Below are positions 35,076 through 48,124 of a DNA stretch of 64,000 nucleotides, piece by piece. Within the stretch, counting starts at the first letter, position 1. Every line of letters begins with the position of its first letter. Position numbers and translations under genes: made by a program. The stretch comes from Morchella semilibera (lineage: Eukaryota > Ascomycota > Pezizomycetes > Pezizales > Morchellaceae): contig WBVU01000012.1 of the NCBI GenBank assembly GCA_009192285.1, forward strand, positions 806,001 through 870,000, in the 5' to 3' direction. Below the pieces are notes generated by a model. It had not been told where the DNA came from and ran no database searches. It saw only the letters and a list, made by a program, of their open reading frames with translations.

Positions 35076-36898
35076 CTAGGTATGGATGTTGCTGTGGGGT
35101 GAATTGTGGTTCGTTGGTGAGTGAGAAGGGTTTTGATAGGTTTTTCGATTGGCTGTATGTAGTCACGGTGCCAGCTCGAACGTAATTCGTTGCAAGCACT
35201 CGATGTGTAGTAGTAGTAGTAGCAATGGAGACGTTAATGGTATTGGTACTGGTGTTGATGGTGGTCGGTGGTGTATTATCATACGCTGAAGAGAGATGGA
35301 GAAGAAGAGGAAGAAGAAGACGCGTTTGTTGCACTCGGGCAGCTGTACATCCTGGGCCCTGTACGCAATCAATCAATCCGCTTCCTGTAATTGTGTGTGG
35401 CCGATGGCGAGGATTTCAATTGTGGGGCCGAGTGACGAGTTATGTACCCCTGTATGAGTATAACAGAGCAGGGGGGGGGGGGAACTCGGTGTCGTGAGGT
35501 TAATTAATTGTGTGCGGCATGCATAGAAGACGAGAGCTCAGCCTGCCTTATATAACGCATGCCATGGATGGAGGTGTGTAGCTTGTTGATATAGAGTACT
35601 GCTATGTATGTATTTAGATGCCTGTGGTGATCCTCTTCTCTCTGTGTGTGTGTGTGGATGACGATATCAGTGGCACCTGCGGCAAAGTGAGATCGACGAA
35701 CGAATGGCAACGAGTGAGATACCATGAATTAAGTGTCCTCCATCACAAACAAACAAACCCCTATTGTCCGCATCGCATCGCATCGCATCGCATCGCAAAG
35801 AAGGACAACCCCCCAAGGATATGCTACCAGGTATGTATGTATCTGTATCTGGCCGACGAACGTCCCCCTTTAATCTCAACCCGTAACACCGTCCAAACAC
35901 CAAGAGGAAGGACAGACAGACAGACGTCCAGAGTCCAGACGTCCAGAGTCCAGACAGACAGGGGTTGTTTCACCCCGCACCCCTTGCACAACTTCTCCCC
36001 TACCCCGGGTTCCCACCCCACGTTGTGCCATCCCACCTTGTCTTGCGGGTTCGAGAAGTTACTAACATGTATGAAGTAGGTAGCTAAAGTCGTCGCTCGC
36101 TCGCTCGCTCACCGGGACGCCGCAGTCGCGTCGGTAGAGTTGTATTTTTAGCACCAGCGCACCACCATCCCGACCAATGGACCAGGGTAAAAAAATTAAC
36201 AATAATAATAAACTTGTTTATTACTAAAGAATGCTCGGACGCACAGTACTGGTGACACCGATCTGATCCGCGGGGGCTTGCCTGCGGCGGGGTGTATGAT
36301 GTACCTTCATGTACTCTATCCCACTTAGACGAGGGGCTGCTAATAATTGGGGCTGTATTCGGTTTGGTGGTTGGGGAGCTAGGCTCCATACAGCGGGATC
36401 GGTGGTAGCACTAGCCCGGATGGAGCGAATATTAAGGTTTTCACTAATGCCGCTAGCCAGTTCCGTGAGACCAGTTTGTCTCGCGTGCACTTTTGGGATC
36501 TGCCTAGCACCCCGTCCTGTCTGGACAGAGAGAACTGGCAGCTGGCCGGGCGCTGTATCTCTAGACACCGCGGCATGGTACAAGTGGCGACGAGATGGAA
36601 TTTATTCAAGAGATATGCAGGAGAGGGAAGGGGAAGGGGACTAGAAAAGTTTCCACCGTGTACGCCGGTGATAATGGCACATTTTAGTTAGTATTTGGCT
36701 GCTTTTTGACAAATTGTTGCTTATTCTATCCAAGCTAAACTGACACTGACTCTAGGTACTTTGGGTTAAAGATCAATCCCTTTTTTTCTATTGTTTTCTC
36801 CAACTAGTGCTACATCACCTCACCTCTGGATGTGTGCTCTTTTCGATAACTTTTGTCCACTAACTCTAATCCCTCTCCAATACCCTTGATCACTCAAA
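35076..36898. other. Intergenic region with short tandem repeats
   Basis: Possible upstream exon or leader of the proline-rich gene (35090-35376). Tandem CATCG units at about 35770-35796, GACA and AGTCCAGACGTCC repeats at about 35910-35965, and CTCG repeats at about 36093-36108. Several overlapping frames at 36224-36691 on both strands have no recognisable domain. Confidence 0.4.
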
Positions 36899-37676
36899 CT
36901 ATTCAAAAAACATTTCGTTCCAGTCGCTTGGCTCTTCGTTATTCCATGCCCCCCGATCACGCCCCCCACCACTGCTAGAAGCTTCACCGCCGGCAGTGGC
37001 TGCATGTTCTGCGATTTCCAGGCATAGCCTCCACACTGCGTTCTGCGAATTCTTCAGCATCCAGTCAACAATTAGAATTGCCTGTCCGCCTACAACAGTC
37101 GCGGCCCCAGTTGCAACCCCGCCTGTAACAATCACAGTACCGTCTCTACTAGTTTCCGCTAAACTTAGATGAGGTGCTTCCGAACCACCGACCGTTGAAC
37201 TGGTATTCACAGTGGCATCTTCCCTCTCATCTATCACCGCCGTAACTCCTGCCCTACAAAACGGACATGGGATCGAAACCGGCCATGGATCCCTTGCTCT
37301 GTCGGGGCCTGTTAATTCTTGACAACCAGGTCTTTTTCATACAGCTCGAGCATGTCCCATGTCCACATACCACAAACCGAATACACTCACGACGTCGGCC
37401 GCATATATTACAAAGCTCTTCAGGTATATCTTTATCGGATTCGCTGGAGCTTGAGCCATACTCGGAGCCCTCCTCGTCGAAATTCGGGCCCGTAAATAGT
37501 GGTCGGGTTTGTTGATTTTCGTGTAACCCGAAGAGAAGGGCCGGAGCTAAGCTGCGACGACGGGGAGTCAGTGTTCTTTGGGGTATTTCGAAGGGTACAA
37601 AGAAAGGAGGCTCCCTAGATGAGCCCTCTTCTTCTAGGCTGTTGTTAGTATTATTTGTATTGGCGTTGTTATTCAT
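36899..37676 (-). CDS. RING-finger protein, 247 aa (predicted two exons)
   Basis: The frame starting at 37676 is Asn-rich, then acidic, and carries the first six ligands of a C3HC4 RING: C89-x2-C92-x11-C104-x1-H106-x2-C109-x2-C112. The last pair, CPFC, lies in another frame. Removing 37293-37326 (34 bases, GTTGTC...GCAAG) joins them as CMKKTWDPWPVSIPCPFCR, giving a normal x13 spacing to C126-x2-C129. Such proteins are usually E3 ubiquitin ligases acting with an E2 enzyme. The C-terminal part has a Gly/Ala/Val-rich segment (VTGGVATGAATVVGG), a Trp/Leu helix and an acidic WNEMFFE end. A 34-base intron would be very short, so a frameshift in the sequence or a decayed gene is the alternative. Confidence 0.65.
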
Positions 37677-40600
37677 TTTTCTGGCAATGTTGGTATGTAG
37701 TGTTTGAGTGATTGTATGGTTGTTCGTGATACTCTGCTGAAAACTACTTGTGATGAGCTTTCTGTCGCAGGGAGTTCTATCAATTTATGGAAACCTTGAA
37801 GCATTCGAGAATCGAGGCTTGACATTCTTGAGATGGGTATTTCAAGTCTCCTGTGGTATTCATCTCGAAATAGACTATGAATCTGCAGGCGGCCAGTAAC
37901 TTTCGACTATTCATTTTTACTAAGTCGAATACTTTCATACCAACTATACCCGCAAATCCTCTCGGGAGTTTAGAGGGGGTAGGAAAGAAACGCTGATAAA
38001 TAATTAAAGTTAGTCGTGGTCACTTAGATCCTACGTTGCACTTGGGCTGGTGGTTCTCTGCTCCTATAGAGCCTCAGGTCTGAGAGCTTTGGTCAGGTCG
38101 ATCAGGAGATTACGATAGTTCGTTGCGGAGTTGGAGCGGTTGATGCTTGAAGAGATTTATATTATAAACCATTGATTACCTCTTCTGTTGTTCGGCGGTG
38201 GCCCAAATTTCATCGTTGCAGTGTGTCCAATGTAGGGAGATGAGTGCTTGGATTCCGCGGTACGACAAGATGTTCATTATTTGAGTTTCGTAAAATAGTT
38301 TCCTTACCGTAGTAGCGTATTGTAATGTATATCTCTTTTAAACCAGATAATTCTCCTCGTGACCAAAGAGTCATTTCCGTTAGAGTAAATTATGCTAAAC
38401 ACAGGAGATATTAGCTATCGCATCGCTGTAAAGAAGGTTATGTTGGGCGAGAAATCTCTCTACTTTGAAAAGAGACTCCATGGAAGAATATTTATGCGGA
38501 CGAGGTGCTTTTTGATGACACTACATGTAGGTATGTTAGTATTACTTCAAACAGCAGGGTAAATTTTCAGAGCGGTAGCAACCTGGTCTTGTATCCTACT
38601 GCTGGATTGGTCCAATTTTATCCAAAGGACGACCCCTTCTTTTCTTTATTTTTCCCCCTCGTGCCCGCGGCCCCAACTACGGGTTTCTAGCCTCAGAAAA
38701 TGCTTTAGGCACCTGTCTGCAAGAACACGCGGTGTTTCGATGGTGAGCTTGCCAAATATGATGCCTTATGCCTCATCGCACTTGAAGGGAACTTTTATTG
38801 ACAGCTGCCTGTTTATGAGTGGGTGTCCCTCGGCCGTGGCGCCGGTCTAAAGTGCTTCCTGCGTCGATGTATTGATGAACATTTGATGAGATGAGGTATA
38901 TGTGGTGTTTCCTAGAAGCAGGGGCGTTGAGGTAGGTAGGTGACCAGCTGTAGTGTGGTAAGCCTTCTGGCGTCGTGTCATCAAGCGGGGGTTGGCTACT
39001 GCAACGTCACCTGCAAAAAGAATGAAGGGGGCTTCCTTCTCCTCACTCCAAATAATGAAGCGAAACCCAATTTTTTCCGTTCTTACCACCACGAAACTTC
39101 ATCACAACGACTACATGTACGGTTTAATATCGTATGAGAAGAGTGTCGACGCCAAGACCGAGTGATCCCTTGTGCTTCACGATTCATCTATACTTCGTAC
39201 ATGTGCTTCACGATTCTCTTACCATGTGGTAATGAGATTACTATAGCAAGCATCATATACATGATAGAGCTTGAATCTAATATATGTGGGAGCTTAACAG
39301 ATTTATCGACACTGGCGCAAGTGCACTTGAAAATGCGCTGGAATCCAGCACATACATTGTCTGCGCCACCATGGCTTCATTTCGGGGGTTTATTTCACCG
39401 AAGTGGGGACTCAGCTGGCAATATTACTCTCAAAGGGTTATAGGTGGTGTGAATTTTGCCCACTCTTTGGGGCTTTAACCCGCTTCCCGTTTTCCAGCAG
39501 GATTGAATTGTGAGTTGAAGTCGTAATCCTCCTCCGGTAAATATGAGTCAGTGATTCACTACATGCTTATTCAAGATTTAGGCTACATATGATAAATCAT
39601 GCGGTTTGCCGCTGGTAGTAGACTCTTGACATGGCGAACCTTTCATTCATGGATTGCTGGAACACATGGATATCTTTCAGGCTCGGTATTTTATTTCTTG
39701 GGCAGAAAATAAATAACGCCGACATATTTGATTCGTGATGCTACCGTTTATCGATGTGGGGACCTTTAAGCCTGTGTAGGAGATATACAAAACTCATAAC
39801 ATATGCCGCAATATTCGCGCAGAACACCTCTCAACCGCCATACTATAATTACATATAGTTCCAACCCGGGGATAGAGGGCTCTAGAATTATCCCATAACC
39901 ATATGGGATTATTAGGGTCGAGATTCTCGTGTAATTGGGGGCGAATTCGCATAACCTAAGTCTACTGGACTCCCTGGAGGAGAGGCCTCTTAGAGGAGGC
40001 CGGGAGATACCGTCCTCCCGCTTTACTTTACTCTCTTGATTATGTCTCCACGCTAAATAAGTAACTTAATCGCCACATCCCAATGCTCCCGTCATAATAG
40101 CATAGTATGAAATTATTGTTAACAACAGCGATATATCCATGATTCCTTCCATCTATCGAGAAGGTAATCGCTCCCCCTAGATCTCGCAGCTTCCAAACTT
40201 AGGTTAAATTATTAACCCTCCACACTACTAAGCGCATAGAAGCCCGCAAGACAATCGGCAGCGCGAGCCCCACCTCAGCTTTGTGTTTTTAGCAACCAAT
40301 TTCTCCGCGGCAAGTTCTCCTTTCCTTTCCTAGAATCGCAACTCCATTACCGCCCCCACCCACACCTACACTACATATACGCCTACGTACACCTACACGT
40401 AGATCAGCCACCGTCGATCTGGCGGCATTTTAGGTTTGCTGGAAGAATGCGCAAACCATGGGTAACCACCGCCCAACCCGGTGGGCGTTGCTAGGGCTTG
40501 CGGATCCTTCAAGATGGTGGCTATTGGCTGGATGGATTGATAACATGAATAGGGATACAAGTGTGCCTTGGCCTCATTTGCGCCCACACTCACGCGGGCT

Positions 40601-43600
40601 AACGTGTTATCGGACAAAGGCTTTCTTTCCGAAGTACAGGAGAATTATTGAAAGGGGGAAAGCATCAATCTCACCGAACTCCTCACCAAAACAAAATAAA
40701 GTACGGGTTGAACCAAAAGGTCGCCGTATGCAAAGTGTGTTGATCGACGGATATGTAATATGACCCACTCTTATCATCCCGCCAGCCAAGCTCTCCCTGA
40801 TCTGATCTGTTAGATCTTGCAGATTTTCTAACTAGGATTAGGCATACATGCACGCCTGGACGCGCTGGTCGAAACTTGCATCCAATCACTGTGGGAGGAG
40901 GCTTCGAATCTCGCTGTAACGGATTTGGGGGGAGGTTGGGTAAGTTTTGGGTATCTAGCCATAAGGGTTTGCATCATGACTTATCACTCACCTTTACTCA
41001 TTTTTTTCCTTAAGCGCCTTCTAGATAAATGTGTTACAAGATACGAACGTGCCCATAGTATCAGTTGGCAAGAGCTCCCCTAGTATTGCAATAACCACTA
41101 TGGAGTAGGGTCTCTAGGCAAGCACTTGTGCAAAAACCATCAGAGCCATAGGACGCCTTGCTCTACAAGTTTGAAGTCTGTTGGAATGGTGACCATTCGC
41201 ACTGCCAATGATAATCAATGGTCACTGTAGGTACGTTGTCTCTAAATCACCGCAAGCGAATGTAATCCTGATCTCACTGAGGCGCTACCAGATACTACCC
41301 GTCACGCCCCACAAGTTATACTGCTCAATACCACGAGCCCCCATACTCCCATTCGTTAGAGCCGAGTCTGAAGAAAAAAGATTCTAGCCGAAGAGAGCTA
41401 TGCTTAGAGCAGACATCTCTGTTCATGATACGCACATAACACTCGACTCTGAGCTAGGCTTGTTGCAATCCTAACTAACCAGAGCTCTCAATTGCTGCGA
41501 GAATGAACGTCAATCCTTCTACCATGGCCAATCTTGAGCATTCACTAGCTAGAATCTACATACTACATATACTAGAGAAAGGAGAAAGGGTAGAAGGGAA
41601 AAAGAGTGGGTTGTATGCGTATGTTGACCTACTCTGGAGCATTTAATTTACATGACCTTATGACGTGCACTACAAGAAACTTGGTCATAATACATGTATT
41701 TATCGTCACCTTTATCATCCCACCCACCCCCACCCACCTTTAGCATCCAACACTCTTTGATTTAGCTTGCTACCAAGCTTTTCCCTCCCCCGAAATTCGA
41801 AAACTCAGCCCCGTCTCCCCATGTCCAGCTGACCAGCGTTATAATAGTATAAACACCGAACGAAACAGGTGCCTGCTCCGCTGCGGCCCGGGGTGGCGAA
41901 TTGATAGCTACCGACACCAGAACAGGTTGCGATGGAGTGGTACATGTAGTTAAGGGTATGGGTATGGTAGGGGCGGGGGTACGAGTGAGCGAGCCGTGGA
42001 ACAACACTATATCTACATGCAGCTAGTAGCATAAGAGCCAGATCTGGGTGTGCGTTATTTGGTAGACCCAAACCGATCTAGGGGCCTAAGCACTGCAGGG
42101 TGTTTCTGAAGGGGTTGTAATCCCGATCTTTGTGGAGGGTGGCCATGGATAGTGGAACCCGATGAGCGGATATTAGTGCGATTAGGATCTGCAGGGACAT
42201 TGGACGACAAGGAGATGGGTAGGTGCCAGTGGGGTGGATACCAGTGGAATTCGCCTCCGTTACCTGTTCTTCTCTAGCTCTTTGCCACATCTACCCTCCG
42301 GTACGTACAGCTTATATGTAGAGAGCATGGAGTAAATTTAAACCCTGAGGATAAAGAAAGGGATGGAGCGAGTGCATAGAGCAGGTACAGTATTCCGGTC
42401 GCCCAAACAAGGAGCGGCGGGGAATAATCAAGTACTACATGTATGTACATATAATAAATATTCGCTTTGAGGATATATCATGCTCACTGAGTGTAGGCAT
42501 AGTACCTAGGAGGCTATATGATCCCTGACATATAGGGCAGGCTCCTCTATCTCTTGCACGGGTGAGAGATGTCAGATTCGCAACCTACCTCTTTCAAAAT
42601 TCTTATTTAGTTCCGTTGTTGCTATTTACCCTAATTCATCTACTAAGTGGGTGCACGGTCCAGGTCGTGCAAAGCTAGGGATAAGCTTACATGCAGTGAA
42701 TATATGTGACATCACTAACCCACCCCCCCTCCCCCCTCTCTAACACTGTTATTAGATTTTTTATTGTCTTGAAGGAACTAGGGTACATACAGTTTTATCT
42801 CGGCCAGATCGCCCAGGCCCTATTTTTTTTTTTTTTTTTTCACGCACGCGCCTAGCTAAGAGTGGTCCTGTTTGAGTAGAATTGCGCGATTTCGGGGGTT
42901 CCGCCTACACCTAATTATACAAGGTACTCTACGGCGTTGAGAGCGGTCGAATAGCTGTGGTGCGTCTGAGTGAGTTGGATGACAGGCAGCTGCAGTGCAC
43001 TGCGAGTCTAAGATTCCTCCTTCTTAATCTGAGTCGAGATCTTCAAATTACCCGAGACACGCATATGTAGAAAGTACTACGGGTGTAGGGGTAAGTCTGT
43101 ACACGCTTACCAGCATAAGAACCAGAAAATGCAGTTGCTCAGGGCAAGGATAATTTGTATGGAGTGGCGCCGTTCTCTCATACAAATAATCCCTGGTTCC
43201 GTATTTGCATTTTCTGGTTCTTTTGCTGGTAAGCGTGTAGACACCTACTGCTGTTGCAACCACGACCGCTGTCTACAGTCTTACCCCTACACCCGTAGTA
43301 CATGGCGTTGACGTTGTAATAATACGCCAAAGATACTAGTAAGTATACATGGATGTCCATCTGAAAGGACGCGCTGTTGTCCGGTGGGAAGCTTGACGTC
43401 GTCGTCGTCGTTGTTTGGGGAATAAGAGAAGAGAGAAATATTTTTTTCACGGCGACAGTACTGTACGTATGTAATTATTACATGTTTCTTGAACCACGAT
43501 GCATCGATGGATACTATCGCCAAGCAACCTTCACGAACTCTACTCGATAGATGTACGTACTACATCGGAATTAAGAGTGAGTGAGAAAACATGACCAGGC

Positions 43601-45239
43601 CCTCTCCCTGCCTGTATACGTAGCTAGCAAGATCTAGAGCGCCGCAAAAAAGTTTAACCTTCTCCTGACTTCCCCCGCCACGTCCCAAACGCAAAATCCA
43701 TACATGTAATTATCCCGATATACCCGTTACAGAGTCTGGTAGAATTATTGCAAACGCGGCTATGGGTCTTGCGCGACCCGACGGCCCCGTTAGCCCTTGA
43801 ATGAATTTGTGCTGTAAGCACGGACCAAGAAACTGTATAAGGGTAATTGTTGTGCAAATCAAGCAAAGAAGGTCGCTGCCATCATGTATTGAGAGGCTGT
43901 TATAGTAGTTGTGGGGGATGGAGGTTCCCCAGCCGTGCATGAGGGTGGGCTAGATTCCCGCTATTTTTATTTTTTTAGGTGTATCTAATTCTACGTGCAA
44001 AACCCACATTTACAATAATTCTACGCCCAGACTCTATTCTACACATTCTACACACAGTATGTGCTTACTCTGCTCTTCTGATTCACATTGACGGTTAAAT
44101 CTCAGCTGAGGGGCGGCACGCTCCCGCATGTGCATAGGTACATGTAGGTTTATTTTTCTTGATGCAGGGTCCGGCGCGGCGATCATTTGTTCGGCTAGGC
44201 GGCTATCTGGCATTTGCACTGTGCTTGGCGAGATCAGGCTTGGCGGGGTAGTACTAAGATTGGTCTGTGAGACATTGGCATTATAATTAATATTCATTGA
44301 CTTGTTCGTGACATCCACATATGGGATTGGGTATGAACTACAAGCGATCAAGAAAAAAGGAAAGCACAATACGCAATTGCCATTGTTAAACACAGGATAT
44401 GAGTTACATGTAATTCTCTTGGTCCTGAGCTGTGGGAGCTCTATGTACACCGAATACATATACTTAATTAAACTAGCTGACATTGTAGGAAGAATACTGT
44501 ACCAGCGCCGTAACGAATCTACACCCGCTTTTGGTACTGTATTGATGGAGTCCAAGTTTGCAACCTAACATATATATGGATTGTGAGAATGAGCAACTGC
44601 CGGCCTCTAGCTAGCTCTTTTTTTGTGATCATAGACTAGAGCACTATAAAGAAGTTTATCCGACGCAGGGCCAAAGATCTAGAGCTTAATTGAAGCTTAA
44701 CCCCGTGCTGTGTTGCGCCCGTATCGTCAAATGGCTCAAGTGCGATTCGAAGCCCAAACTAAACTGCTTATAGTAAATATCATGGAACAAGCAAGGGCTT
44801 TTGCCTTGATTTGTTTCCCTCATCCTTTGCCTAGCTTTAGCTCCTTCTTTTGGATTAGTGGAGAAAGGACGGGAAGATAACCTGGGAACTAGATCATAGG
44901 TATTGAGTCATTATATTAACGCTATTTTACAAACGAAGAGGTAATGGCAGGGGCCGAGCCTGATCCCCTTGCTAGTAGTCTTAGCTGGCTAGGCCGATGT
45001 TACCATCAATGACCGTGAGCAGCACCACCCCCGTGCTAGGCCTCAGCTGGGCCGTGGGGGTGGGTACATGCAGATATACAGATCACTCACCTAGCCAAAC
45101 TCTGTATAAGTAGGACGCCCTCCATCTGCCTCTTCTCCCAGCACCAACCATCACATCTTCACTCCTCATCCAGCTTTCTCAACAATCCTCACTTCCACTT
45201 TACTTTTTAGGTAACCAACCACCAAAAAACTCAACTAAA
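37677..45239. other. 7.6-kb region without a convincing gene
   Basis: The first few hundred bases are the RING gene promoter. Most of the rest is decayed, AT-rich DNA; a Tc1-like MITE sits at 43077-43298. A hairpin (GGAGAGGCCTCTTAGAGGAGGCC) lies near 39976-39998, a CAAC-rich stretch near 40310-40400, a C run near 42721-42736 and a T run at 42824-42840. TACATGTA octamers lie at 38522, 39112, 41691, 41941, 42436, 43701, 44139 and 44405. Minus-strand frames at 41762-42290 and 44034-44555 are open but lack good starts or domains. The last about 130 bases (TATA-like TGTATAAGTAGG near 45101, then a C/T-rich leader) are the promoter of the HsbA gene. Confidence 0.5.
43077..43298. mobile_element. 222-bp MITE with long inverted repeats and TA target site (Tc1/mariner-like)
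   Basis: The ends are CTACGGGTGTAGGGGTAAG and its exact reverse complement, each flanked by TA. Inside, the arms continue (CACGCTTACCAGCA, AAGAACCAGAAAATGCA), with an extra stretch of about 35 bases in the right arm, and meet again around ATTTGTATG, so nearly the whole element folds into one hairpin. A lone copy of the end sequence lies at 46398-46416. Size, TA duplication and lack of coding sequence fit a Tc1/mariner-type MITE. Confidence 0.7.
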
Positions 45240-45916
45240 ATGCGTTTCTCTACCATCTTCGTCGGTACCCTTGCTGCCTTCGGTCTCGTCGCCGCCCAGA
45301 CCACTTTGACCCAGCAGATTGTCCAGACCATCGGGGAGGTCACTACCTTCTCCACCAGCCTCGTCACCGTAATCCAGGGAATCAACCCTATCAACGCTCT
45401 CTCCCAGGGACCCAATATCGTCCAAAGACTCACCGAAATCACTACCAGAGTCACACAAGTCAGCACTATACTCAGCGGTGGCGGCAGCGCCAAGACCCGC
45501 CGCCAGCTTCCACCCATTCCTGATCCTGAGGCTGTTATCACGGCCTTGGATACTGTAAGTTACTCTACGGTGTTATGATAAGTGCTTGAAGTTCTAACAG
45601 TGAGGGAATACAGTTTGTCCAGGCCCAGAATGCCCTTCTCGAGGAAATCATCAGACAGCACAGACTCCCCACCTTGATTCCGTTCTTTGAACCTATCCTC
45701 CAGGGACTTGTTTCCCTTCAGGGTGCCGTCGATGTGAGTTTCCAATCCTTTTTGACTATGGCATCGGTCACATGCTGATTGACACTTGAATCATAGGATC
45801 TCACTTCACGCCTTATTCCCTTGGTCCCTACTCAGGCGTCTGCAGCTAATGCGCTGCTCGGCCAATTGGCTACCACCATTCAGTCGGCAATCTCGGTCTA
45901 CGAGCAGCTTTTGTAG
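45240..45916 (+). CDS. hsbA-like: Secreted HsbA-family protein (hydrophobic surface-binding protein A / cell-wall galactomannoprotein), 184 aa
   Basis: Exons are 45240-45554, 45614-45733 and 45797-45916; the introns of 59 and 63 bases have donors GTAAGT and GTGAGT and acceptors TACAG and CATAG, all at codon boundaries. The protein has a clear signal peptide (MRFSTIFVGTLAAFGLVAAQ), then an all-helical domain rich in Thr/Val/Ile/Gln without Cys, the pattern of the HsbA family (alternating TLVTVIQGI, VQRLTEITTRVTQVS, VQAQNALLEEIIRQ, LTSRLIPLVPTQASAANALLGQL). Known members are secreted, bind hydrophobic surfaces or sit in the cell wall, and some are antigens or recruit polymer-degrading enzymes. 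The length fits the family. A TATA-like TGTATAAG lies about 140 bases upstream, with a C/T-rich leader typical of a highly expressed gene. Confidence 0.88.
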
Positions 45917-48077
45917 ACAGTTAATACTGGTATGGAAAGATTATACCAGGGCTAGTTTATGAGTTGGATGGTTTGGAGGGTCAATCCTTTGTTTTTCTCT
46001 AATGTTGCGCAAGTTTATATATGAGGGATTATTTCTTTATGATACGAGGAAGAGGTGGATCGAGTAGTTAGTTAGTTGTGTTTTGGTTGGCAATATATGG
46101 ATATCCCCTTATCTGAGTGCAAGTGTGCCTTGAATGATCTTGAGAAATGTGGTTCATGGCCCCAATATCGATCTGGGCGAGTCAAAGCCACAAAAGAGCC
46201 GAAATAGTGACCCGAATGAAAGGTTGTGTAAGGACCACGATAAAATATTATTGGCGTTTTGTTGGGTCACAATGTCGCACTCGGAGATTAGATTAGATTA
46301 GATTATTGTCTAATTCGTAAAAGCTTAGCGGCTTCGAATAATGAAGCCCCATTGTTGATAGTGCTAGTGTGGTTGAATAGTTCCCACTGTCAATAGACTT
46401 ACCCCTACACCCGTAGAACAGATTTTAGGGGAAAAAAACTATATTCACCTAGGCCTAGATTGTCTTTATGAGAGTATAGTTTTTATTTTAGCTCTTTCTG
46501 TTGCGGCGGAAAGCCCCAGGGGTTTGAAGCGAGCTCGAGGTGTGCATGTGGGTTTTAGACTCCAGGCGCCATAGAATACCGATGGATTAGTAAATAAAGT
46601 GGTTATGTATATTGAAGGTACGTGAGAGGGTAAATCACCCTAGGAAATTAAAGGAGGCCCTCATCTGTATTCTACCTCTCTGATCATGCTTGCACGATCG
46701 TGCCATATATATCCAGGAAGTGATTGACTAAAATAAGTCAGTTACTTGCGGGTTTTATGGAACATTTAAGTATCCAAAAGGTCGGAACTAAAACGTTTTC
46801 TCACTAAAAATTTGAGGTCGCACCACTATTTTGCGTGACAGGTTTTGCCAATGCCTCACGCATCGAGACGATAGGTGTAGCCGAATTCGCGAGCCGGGTC
46901 CGATGAGGGCACAGCACAAATAATTAAGCTTTCCAAAACAATCCGTGACAAGGCATATCTAATCTATATTTCCGTGGAAACTAAAGGTATGCGGTGAAAC
47001 ATGAGGCTGAAAAGCCTAAACGTGCGATTAAGGGCAAGAAGGGGAAATGTACTAGCAGCAGTAAGAATCGTATCTAAAAAAAATTGAGCGGCGGGGGGAT
47101 AGAACTGACCGGGTCTGGGCGCTGATTGAGAAGAAAACATTAACCCCGCGACCTCTCAAGACGCAAAAATTTAAGCAGTGTAGTCCTTCCCCGTATCCTA
47201 TCAATAACTCCCTAGTCGCGCACGTGGCTTATTGATTAAAATAGCATCCTAGGTCCAGACAGGCAGAAGTTTGTCCAATTAGGGATCGAGAGATTGCTGA
47301 ATTGGTGACTTTCTGTAATAGCTCATTAATATTATTCCATCTATTGGTATCGACATTACCAGTGAATTTTGATAGGCTGACGGATGCGTTCAATACCTCT
47401 TGTATTTTTCCCTCTTCTAGATATGTAATTAAACTCAGACGTATACTTGAAGAGATGGCTGCAGTGGCAACAGTACGTTAGGACTCGTAGCGGTGATGAG
47501 GACTTAAGTGGGGGGTAGAGCGGTTGACAATGAGATAGTGTGGGTGTTGGCGGCTTGGCATCTCTACAACATAACCCTAGCCCATATCCACTATCAACTA
47601 GAAATAAATTATTGCATGTAACTAATAAGAAACCTAAATATATTTAATGGGCCCCGTAAAGACTTTCTAGAAAATCATACGGTTACTTACCGAACCAGCC
47701 GGGGGCTTAAACCCGGTAACCTTGATCTGCCGGTGAAATGCGGCAGAGAAATAACCCTTACCCTGGTTTTATACACAGTGATTATGCTTCCCCACGGATC
47801 CGAGGGGAGTCTTCGGTGGTAACAAGCGCACTTTAGAAAGCATTACCTTGGCTCGCAAACATCTCTGCCGGTAATGTAGCTACACACCGTGTTCCGTCGA
47901 TCACACCCGGCCCGCTGTGCCACTACCAATCCGGTAAACTATCTTGGCCGTGGCCAGAGAATACTTCATACATGTATGTACTTATATATCATCAACCCAA
48001 GTGTCCAGTCTGTGCATCACTTCCAGTCTCTTCTTGAACAACAAAAAAACAAACCACATAAAAATCCAAAGTCTTCG
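45917..48077. other. 2.2-kb intergenic region
   Basis: 3' UTR of the HsbA gene, GATTA repeats at about 46280-46303, a lone MITE end at 46398-46416, then decayed sequence. A hairpin around GCCGGGGGCTTAAACCCGG lies near 47698-47717. One TACATGTA lies at 47969. The last 150 bases are the promoter of the secreted-protein gene at 48125. Confidence 0.45.
46398..46416 (-). repeat. Isolated end of the Tc1-like MITE family
   Basis: CTTACCCCTACACCCGTAG is identical to the right end of the element at 43077-43298. About ten bases just inside it are similar (CACTGTCAATAGA versus CGCTGTCTACAGT). The other end is not visible, so this is a truncated copy. Confidence 0.55.
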
Positions 48078-48105
48078 AGCTGTGCTTTAGACACTACATT
48101 CCTTT
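48078..48105 (+). promoter_or_regulatory. Shared upstream element of secreted-protein genes (copy 1)
   Basis: AGCTGTGCT, seven bases, then CTACATTCCTTT, ending 19 bases before the ATG at 48125. The same two blocks precede three other secreted-protein genes in this window. It is so close to the start that it may lie in the 5' UTR. Confidence 0.55.
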
Positions 48106-48124
48106 AACAAACACCGACCCCAAG

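Noticed and set aside
39284-39478. FIDTGAS peptide resembling a retroelement aspartic-protease motif
   Set aside because: Only seven residues match and no other element part (terminal repeats, polymerase or capsid-like regions) is visible around it, so it is treated as coincidence.
41762-42290. Minus-strand frames with a signal-like MSLQILIALISAH start
   Set aside because: Possible small secreted gene, but splice choices are ambiguous and the frames end quickly; evidence is too weak.
44034-44555. 173-codon minus-strand frame
   Set aside because: Begins at a TTG, has no domain and mixes unrelated compositions; probably a chance frame.
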